This document shows, one piece after another, positions 56,524 through 64,000 of a stretch of 64,000 nucleotides of DNA; the stretch's first letter is position 1, and the number at the start of each line of letters is the position of its first letter. Under the pieces are notes generated by a model. That model did no database searches, had not been told where the DNA came from, and worked only from the letters and a program-made list of their open reading frames with translations. The DNA lies in assembly GCA_012931725.1 (NCBI GenBank), contig CM022946.1, forward strand, positions 2,013,689-2,077,688, written 5' to 3'. The translations under genes were made by a program, and so were the position numbers. Origin of the DNA: Litsea cubeba. Its lineage: Eukaryota; Streptophyta; Magnoliopsida; Laurales; Lauraceae.

Positions 56524-57799
56524 AATATTACTCATATATAACACAAAGATAAAGAGGGAGAAACATACCTTAAAAGGAGTAGGATGAAAAAGGACAATGA
56601 AAACTGAAAACGGAAAGGGAACGCATACAGTATTTGTGGTGTCGTATGAGGTTTTTTGTGATATTGCAAAAATGAGTACATTTTTACATCATCCCATGTA
56701 CTGTAGTACAGAGAACGTGTACCAAAATATGTGGAGTTTGATCGCCAGATGGGATTAACAACAAGAAGAGGTGACCATATAGAAAATGCCCTAATGATTA
56801 TACATTATCCAGTTTGTTTGCACTTATTTATGGACATGATGTGCCAAGATTATCACATTTTCACTTGCAGAAAGGCACCGGTACAGTCTTTATACGTGTT
56901 TGCATTTGGTTACGCAATTGCTTATGGTATTAAGAATTATTAGATTTATTTTTTTACTGTGTTGGGCTAATGGTTGCTAGTGATGCTTTAAAGTCCCCAC
57001 AACGTGCATGTTGAACTAAGATGTCAATACCTATCGACCATGAGCGTGTTGGCCAAGAACTTAAAGTGATTATCTTAAATCTTCATAGATTCTAAGTAAT
57101 TTGTGGAGACCATGCAAAAAATCCCAACCTATAAATCTAACTTTTTGCCCATCCGTGGACCTCCAATTTATGATTTGAACAACTCAATATTCTCATACTA
57201 ATGCTAATCATCAAGATATTTAGTTTCATATTTTAAATATGTGTGGGATTTTGTAGAATTGTGGAAATATATATATATAAAAAAAAAAACCCAAACATAT
57301 CTCAATTCATTGGTTGTAGTCATTTACTCATATGAAAATGTAGATTATAACAAACATGGCAATGTGTTTCACATAGATAACATTTAAATATGTAAAATCC
57401 ATTTTTCTGTCCCACGAGTGAAAGGTAATGACCCCTTGGGAGCTGAGATTCTTTGAGGTTATGACTTAGAGAAATCCTAACTTGAAGGAGTAAAACTCCA
57501 CAATGGAACCGCTTATCAAAAATTCAACTTGCTCAAAATAAAATCCCTCCTAGTGTATAGATATCGTCAAATTTAACACTAATAGGAGTTGGTCCCGCTG
57601 TAAGATTGACCGTTTGGTAAAGAAAATGTGACAATCAATGATGCTTAAGATTATGTTGATCACGTTTTAACTTAGGGTTTCTTTAAGTCAAAGCATTGAG
57701 TAAAAGAAAGAAAGATGAATGGCTTTTCAACAACTTTCTACGACATTTAGGGTTGAAAAAGAAGATTATGTTCATTAACTATGGAGGTATTCGTCGCCC
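56524..57799. other. Gene-free interval
   Basis: No supported gene. It is AT-rich, with a short TA/A run near 57,270 and a fragment near 57,585 resembling the arm of the small MITE at 25,831. Confidence 0.5.
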
Positions 57800-58228
57800 A
57801 GGGCTATCAATTTGGCCCTCCTACGAGGGTATCTGGCCTTTAAATAGCCCACAAAATAAGGAGTTTCATTTTTCTTAAAAAGCTCAAGGATCAGTCTTAA
57901 ACAAATTTTTAGCAAGCTTGCAATATGGGGGTCAAGCTTGGACAATATAAGGCTCAGCCCGGACCGACCCTCTTACTTATGTGATTCTTAAAAAGGTTCA
58001 CGCCAAGTTTATACATGGTGCCTTAGTAACTGTATAAAAAATAAAAAAATTACAAATTGATTGTCTTCCCTTCAAGCCCTAGGCCAGCTCTAACCTAGCC
58101 CTAGCTCGCGGGGGCCGGGTAAATGCCTAGGTAATTCAGCCCCTCCAAGGGTTTACCTTGGCCTGCATATGTTGAGGGTAGGGTTTGGAAACCTCGGGCC
58201 CAATCTGACCCGACCTTTCGATAGCCCT
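57800..58228. mobile_element. hAT-like MITE without a clear target duplication
   Basis: AGGGCTATC at the left end is inverted as GATAGCCCT at the right end. GGCCC/CCCGA words near both ends resemble the 16,494 MITE. The flanking octamers do not match, so the assignment is tentative. Confidence 0.5.
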
Positions 58229-58419
58229 ACTGTCGTTTGTCCTAATAACACAAGAACCTTGTAAAAATTACTTTGAATTTTAGAAAAAAAAATAATTTTC
58301 TAGAAAGACTTTTTTTAAAATGAAAATGAAAGTATGTGGGTCTTTTGTTTGCACCCATTTACATGCGCAATGTTATGAATCTGTTATTTTCACACATACA
58401 AATGTTTGTTTGCACTCAA

Positions 58420-58605
58420 AATCATTTTTTTTTTACCTTGAGACTAATGACACAACTCGCACATGTGAGGTGAAGGGAACTCACATATGAGAAGAGAGGA
58501 GACAGACAAATCACATATGTGAGGAGGATAGAAACTCACACATGCACACAAGACCTCCCAATGAGAACTAGGACTCCTTACCACTAAGGTAAGGAGTCGT
58601 TCTCC
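58420..58605 (-). mobile_element. SINE with hairpin head, copy 1
   Basis: The 186-base element reads on the minus strand from GGAGAACGACTCCTTACC to an A-rich tail (complement of 58,420-58,436). It is flanked by a perfect 15-base duplication TTTGTTTGCACTCAA (58405-58419 and 58606-58620). The head has a perfect 10-base inverted repeat (ACTCCTTACC / GGTAAGGAGT, 58573-58597, loop ACTAA). The body repeats TCACATATGTGA-like words. No clear B box is present in this copy. Confidence 0.85.
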
Positions 58606-59053
58606 TTTGTTTGCACTCAATTAGGTATCAAATGGCTAAAGTTTGGTATATAAATGATGTGTAAATGGGCCTATTTTCACAAAAAAAAAACTGTTCATGC
58701 CTCATAAGGTTTGAAAATGTTCCATGCCTCACACAGTCACACCTCAAGAGAGCACCCGTACACATTAGTTTCTGCCTGCAACAAGTCATAAGTTTAAATC
58801 CTATTAATCACCCTTTTTTTTTTTTGCCTGTGAGCCCCTGCTTTGTAATTCAAATCAATCAATTATTTTTATAGAACTAATAAACCCCAAGGTGTAAAGT
58901 TTCGTATTTACATCGTTACTTATTTTGAGATATACGTGCTAAATGCAAAAATGGAAAAAAGAAAAAAAAAGAAAAGAAAAAAGACACAACTTTTAATATG
59001 ACTTCCCACACTTTTGTGAGCTCCAATTCACGATCCAAAGCATTCAACACTCT

Positions 59054-59838
59054 TATATATATATATATATATTTCTTTGTAAGAATTCTTGGAATTCATA
59101 TCCGTTGAAGTTTGTAGAATTTGAGAAGTTGGGATTTTAAAATGCTACAAATTCTAGCATTCCTAAATTTTCTGTTTCTTTTATACCTAGAATTCCTGTC
59201 TGAGAATTTCATGCAACTTGAATTCCACAAATTCCCAGGCCACAACTTGGAAACCAATACACACAAATCATCTCTCTCTTACACATAGCAATGATCCCCA
59301 TCGTCATCATTAAGATCCAGGGAGCCGCTTGCCTCAAAGGAAATCGAGATCACAATGATGCTGCTACAAATCTTCTCGAATTGAATGTTGTCTCGCGTTT
59401 CTGCTTAGAATTTGTCCAAAGAGGTTGGATACATGAATTCTAGGGTTTATTCAGTCTCGATGTAAGAGAAGATAGATTTCTTGTCCAAGCATGAGGAGGA
59501 TGGTAGGGTCTCGAAAGATGTCAAATCAAATGAAATTGAGATTATATCAAAAGAAGATATGGATTTGGGGGTTTTGGTATTCATGGAACCAAATATATGA
59601 AAGGCTGGTTATCTGATTTTCTTCTAGAGGTGTAGCGAAGAAGATGACCATTCACCATCAAAGGGAACCGGGTTCCAATGAGGCGTCTCGGAATGCTTGG
59701 ATTCGTAAATGCCGGAGGAAGGACTAGTATTTTGTTCAAAATGCTACTTATATCAAATGTTGGGAATTCCAATAAGTGAACATTGAATTCCTGACAGCCT
59801 GAATTCCTGTCATAAATTCTTATAAAGAAACAGGCCCT
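59054..59838. mobile_element. GAATTC-rich TIR element, left end truncated
   Basis: TTTCTTTGTAAGAATTCT (59,073-) pairs with AAATTCTTATAAAGAAA (-59,829). The right end continues to CAGGCCC and is followed by TAA, as in Harbinger-type MITEs. The left terminus runs into a TA microsatellite (59,054-59,072) and lacks the GGGCCTG end. The frame at 59,581-59,772 is not supported. Confidence 0.55.
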
Positions 59839-60680
59839 AAAGATGGAGTTTCATAGCTTAGATCTACACAGACTTTGAGAAACATGTGAAATAAACAAAA
59901 CAACTAAATCCCAAGCTCTGAAGGATGGCTTGAGTGTGTATGAATCTTACAACAAAAGGCTAAAAAGGAAAGAGATGTGACAGGTAGGAAATATTCTTTC
60001 CTTCGCAAGCTTGGCTCTTGTTATATAATATACCAAATCCTGTTTCGAAGTCGTTTCTCAGAAACTCAAAAAGACTCTGGCAAAAACCCTAATTGCAATG
60101 ACAATTTTCTCAATTACTGATCTCTTCAAAGCATACATCAATACTTCCATCTTCTGCTTCAGAATTTTACTGTTTGGAACGCTAAAAAAAAGACCCTGAA
60201 ACTCGGACATATTTTAAGCAACTATTATAATTCTTAAGAAGCTATGAGGATACAATTAAGAATAAGATAAGAGGACAAATAGAGGATACATAAGATGAGG
60301 GTCTTTACACTCCCCTAGCCAATTTTTTGCGATCATCGATGCCATCTCAATCATCAATTTCATCTTTAAGAGCAACATCTCCAAATGGAGCACTAGAAAT
60401 CATGTTTCATTTTCCATGTATGTTCGTATGAAAACTAAGAAAAACCATTAGAAATCATGTTTCATTCAGTAATGGACGCCGTGGATGCATTGTAATCCAG
60501 TAATTCCCATTCATTCCTCTAATTGCAATAAAACTCCGACAAATCTTTTACTAAAAGGAGCCGAATTGAAGAATGAGGATCATATGCATATGGATGTATA
60601 TAGATCTTGTAACTATCAATATGTGCCTACTTTACCTAAATATACAAGACCCCTAGGAATCTTTGTGCATCTTTCACTAA
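59839..60680. other. Gene-free interval
   Basis: No gene or clear element is visible. Confidence 0.5.
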
Positions 60681-61747
60681 TGGGTCGTTTGTCTATACCC
60701 ATTTACTAATGTAAATGATGAATATGCGTAATATTTACGCATTAGTCATGCTTGTCTACAAGTATTTATGCTTTTTGTGTGTAAATGGTGCGAAAATGAG
60801 CTCATTTTCACACCAAGATTTGAACACCTGTTCAGGTGGGAAAAGAGAATACCAAGCCATATGTGATTTCGAAGAATACTCGTTGGAGGCGGACGATTTG
60901 ATTTTGGGACAATTTTCGTCAAAGAGATTCTGGGTTCGAAACCCTCTCCAATGCATTTAGAAAAATAATAATAAAAGAGGCATTTCCATTAAAGAGGTTC
61001 TGGGTTCGAAACCCCCTCCAACGCATTTACAAAATAATAATAAAAGATGCATCAACTGATGAAACATATGAATAAAAACCCTCCATACATCTCATCCCCC
61101 TTTTATGAAGATAATCTCTCTATTTCTCTCTCTTGTCTTTCTATACAAAAAAAAAAAAAAAAACTTTATAAAATCTATTTCTATAATTGATTAATATTAG
61201 CATAAAGCCAGTGAGATGCATGTGTTAAGTTTTATGCAAATTGAATAATGAATTAAGATAATATTAAACTAAATATTAATTAATAAAAACATTAATAATA
61301 ATCCTATTTTCTTAACCATTAGACTATAAACTCATATTTTCTTAACCGAACATGTTGGAATGCATTTCTTTTAAGGTGATCATTGATAGAAATGTATATT
61401 TTTCAAAAGTATATTTCATATTAAAAGACATGTTCTTTTTTAAGAATCTAAAATGCAAATGAAAACTTTGACATAAATTAGACTTTGTTTGTCTCCTTTT
61501 TCATATCATTATAGTAGAATATAATTCAATGATTAATAAGTATTATTTACAAAATCGTTTAATACATTTACACAAACAAACAAAGAAAAATGAATCACAT
61601 GTGTAAATGACGCGAAAATAGTATTATTAGACAAACGTTGTAAAATGAAACACATGTGTAAACGTTACATACTTAAAATTTGAATATTCATTATTTACAT
61701 GTATAAATTATATTTACATATTCCACGCATAAAAGACAAACAACCCC
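60681..61747. mobile_element. PIF/Harbinger-like non-autonomous element
   Basis: The ends TGGGTCGTTTGTCT and AGACAAACAACCCC pair at 12 of 14 positions and are flanked by TAA (60678-60680 and 61748-61750). The subterminal parts share GTAAAT and TTTACGCAT/TACACATG words. The interior holds a tandemly duplicated SINE tail (60,921-61,057). There is no transposase in 1,067 bases. Confidence 0.65.
60921..61057 (+). repeat. Tandem duplication of a SINE 3' part, 70-base period
   Basis: AAAGAGATTCTGGGTTCGAA...(A-rich AATAATAATAAAAGA) is repeated from 60,991 with a few changes. GGGTTCGAAACCC is a good pol III B box, present in both units. Confidence 0.75.
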
Positions 61748-62044
61748 TAAAAAAATCCCCTCGAATCAATCAAAGATTGCGTCCTCTCCTCCGTGAATGA
61801 CTCTATATGCTCAAGGCAATGGTTTGAAATAACTATCAGAAATCCTCAACAGGCCCAATTTTTGTCAGAATCCAAACAGGCCTAAGCCCCTAACAAAGCT
61901 TCGTTCACATATTCAATTCTAGAAAAAGCCCTTCAATTGTCCGAATTTACTATATTCTCGGTACTTCCAATAGAAATCCTATAAACCCTAGAATGTGTGT
62001 TGAGTTGAGTTAGAACTCAAGAAGATAGCACGTGGCAATTGTAT

Positions 62045-62292
62045 CTCTTATTATTATTATTATTATTTCTTTGGTAACCCAGTGAAGTGGGCCGGGACCT
62101 AAGTGAGAGCCCGCACACAGACGGAAAAACAGCCCACTCAAGTGGGAAAGGAGCCCGCACTAGCGGGAAGAAATCCCACACAAGTGGAAAAAGAAGCCCG
62201 CACATATGGTAAGAGGTGGCGTACTATGGTTCGAACCTTGGGTAGCCAGGTGAGAACCGCCACTCCTTACCACTCGAGTAAGGAGCGGTTCT
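62045..62292 (-). mobile_element. SINE with hairpin head, copy 2
   Basis: The 248-base element on the minus strand starts GAGAACCGCTCCTTACTCGA and ends in (AAT)n. It is flanked by CGTGGCAATTGTAT (62031-62044 and 62293-62306), a perfect 14-base target duplication. The head forms a hairpin (GAGAACCG..CTCCTTAC with GTAAGGAG-CGGTTCTC, 62252-62293). A B box GGTTCGAACC lies about 70 bases downstream of the head (62,228-62,237). Repeated GCGGGCT-CTTCC/CACTTG blocks fill the body. It shares its head with the copy at 58,420-58,605. Confidence 0.88.
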
Positions 62293-62306
62293 CGTGGCAA
62301 TTGTAT

Positions 62307-62903
62307 ATCTTGAAAAGACAAATCTGATTAACATTTAAATCTTCACCACCACCACAAAAGATACAGATACAGATACACACACAACGAGACAAGACCATCG
62401 AATTAGTCCAAACCAGTAAAAGCTATTTTGTTCCATCCTTCTTGCTGCAAATCAAGTCTAAGAGAGAGGGAGGTTTTAACTATCATTTTCAATATTGTTT
62501 CTTTAAGGGGGAACAAGCATTCTCTTGTTAAGGCTCTTAACTTTTTCAAGGGCCACCTTAAAACAATACATAAGAATTCCTGTCAACAATAAATCAACAA
62601 ATGAACTGTACAAGGGTGCCCATATGTTCTATTGGGTTGTAAACAGACCTCAACTCCCAAACGGGTGAAAGAGTGGAGCTGCGCTCCAGGTATTCAAACC
62701 TGGATATAACAGTACAGACAACACGTTCTATAGCAATGGAAGTCTTCAAACAGCAGAATTCACACAGAATTTCACTGTAAGAAGTCCAAATTCATTTCTC
62801 ACAACCGGTTATCGAAGGGGAGGCAAGTGAGCAAAATGCCAGGACCCGATGTCCTGCTCTGAGACTCAAAATGGTAATGGGGGCTCACATTTACTAAGGT
62901 GTC
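62307..62903. other. 3' flank of SEC16
   Basis: Probably the 3' untranslated region of SEC16 plus spacer. No coding region is visible. Confidence 0.5.
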
Positions 62904-64000
62904 TCAGAGCTCAACTTCATGGAGGTCATCCCCAAAATTTCCGCCATTCATTGGCATAAATGCACTGTTTGGATCCATTGAAGAAGGTTGAGAAGGCATA
63001 AAGGATGATGGCTGCATGCCCAATGCCTCTCCTGTTGTTCTGACTACAGTGGTATTGGGATTGGAAGGATCACTATAGCTTCCAGACCAAGATGCTGCTC
63101 GTGAGCGGGAAGAAAGGGACCCATTTCCATTCTGTAATCCACCCATTCCTTTTTTTCCTAGTGGGGCAATGTTACCTGCACTTGGAAACCGTTGCAGGGA
63201 TGACGACGGCAATGGCGACAGTGACGAAAAGGAAGGGTCCTTCACTGAAATAGGAGGGCCTTCAGTAGAAACAATTTCTTGACTGCTTTCTTCCCCGGCA
63301 TCTACTGTCTCGTCAAATGACACTGCAGCGGTGGGAACAAAAAATTTGGCACCACCTGGAGGTTTTGTGGCTGGAACTGAAGGAGACTGGAACAAATTTG
63401 TGGGAGTCCCTCCACCCTTGTTAAAGGTGTCAACATACCTGCAAAACCAACGGTCAATGGCCTGGCAGAACACAGCAACACCCTCCAAAAGATAATAGCA
63501 TCTTAGAGAAAGAATTGCAACACATGTACCTTGATCGAACATCCATACGTCCACGGGCAGAGAATTGGTTGGTGCTAGGTGGAATTGGTGGAATCCCTGA
63601 ACTATGCTGTTCAGGGGGATTTGGACTTCTATTTTCTAACCCTCCATTTGATGGCAGATTATTGCTTCTGAACCCACTCCCAATACTGTAATCTGGCATA
63701 CCATTCTGGAAAGATGCAGTTGTGGGAGGAGGCGGCGGCAAGGCTGCTTCCTCAGCAGGGGGCTCAGCACCTTCTTCTACCCACCTCTTAAGCTTATCAT
63801 CGTAATAGAATTTGTTCTTTTCGCCCAACTTTGCCTTCAATAGCAATGCCAAAAATTAGAGCAAATCGATAGAATTTGATCAATAACAATCGTTATGCAA
63901 ATCACCAAAAATAAGCATGACATGGAAGAAATTACCTGACGATCTGGACGGGATCTTGACACCCACCCCATGGTCTTCTGGAGGATCTGTGACCCAAATC
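62904..64000 (-). CDS. SEC16: SEC16 (COPII coat assembly scaffold), C-terminal exons, partial
   Basis: SEC16 organises ER exit sites and helps COPII coat assembly (family knowledge). Three exons are visible. The first is cut by the window edge and covers 64000-63936; it reads FGSQILQKTMGWVSRSRPDRQ and ends in phase 0. The second is 63834-63530 (AKLGEKNKFYYDDKLKRWVEEGAEPPAEEAALPPPPPT in pieces, to GRMDVRSR). The third is 63438-62904 (YVDTFNKGGG to HEVEL, stop TGA). Together they encode about 300 residues of the low-complexity Pro/Ser-rich C-terminus that follows the central conserved domain in plant SEC16/MAIGO5. All borders are GT..AG and phases agree. The N-terminal and central domains lie outside the window. 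Confidence 0.92.

Overview
The window is nuclear DNA of a flowering plant. The protein genes have spliceosomal introns with GT..AG borders, their products are plant-type (IPUT1/PGSIP6, a cell-wall pectinesterase, SEC16), and the space between and inside them is filled with plant transposable elements. The species cannot be fixed from this sequence. Long TE-filled introns and many MITEs would suit a magnoliid or another early-diverging lineage, but that is a weak inference.

Layout. 1-8,985 is a chimeric Ty3/gypsy block. The end of a Tekay-type LTR, its primer-binding site and a gag run straight into the gag-protease of a Tat-lineage element. That second element has lost reverse transcriptase, RNase H and integrase, carries a hAT-type MITE in its protease region, and keeps a spliced antisense gene and a 3' LTR. 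8,986-14,100 is a decayed minus-strand Ty1/copia element split by a 3.55 kb solo LTR, which holds a PIF/Harbinger-type MITE. 14,100-24,160 has no gene and contains several foldback or hAT-like elements.

Genes. IPUT1 (24,443-29,678, +, five exons) encodes a sphingolipid glucuronosyltransferase. A pectinesterase without an inhibitor pro-domain (33,517-36,095, +, five exons) has His in place of a catalytic Asp. A U1-type C2H2 zinc-finger gene (55,650-38,082, -) is split by a 15.55 kb intron holding two LINE remnants, SINE pieces and a minisatellite. The 3' end of SEC16 (64,000-62,904, -) closes the window. The pectinesterase and zinc-finger genes converge tail to tail. The four genes share no pathway: IPUT1 and SEC16 act in the secretory system, pectinesterase in the wall, and the zinc-finger protein probably on RNA.

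Non-autonomous elements are the most prominent feature of the rest. Seven have target-site duplications that can be read directly: two hAT-like and one near-perfect hAT-like MITE, one larger hAT-like element, two copies of a SINE with a hairpin head, and one short SINE behind the pectinesterase gene. I found no CRISPR array, rRNA gene, convincing tRNA gene or clearly new multi-gene system.
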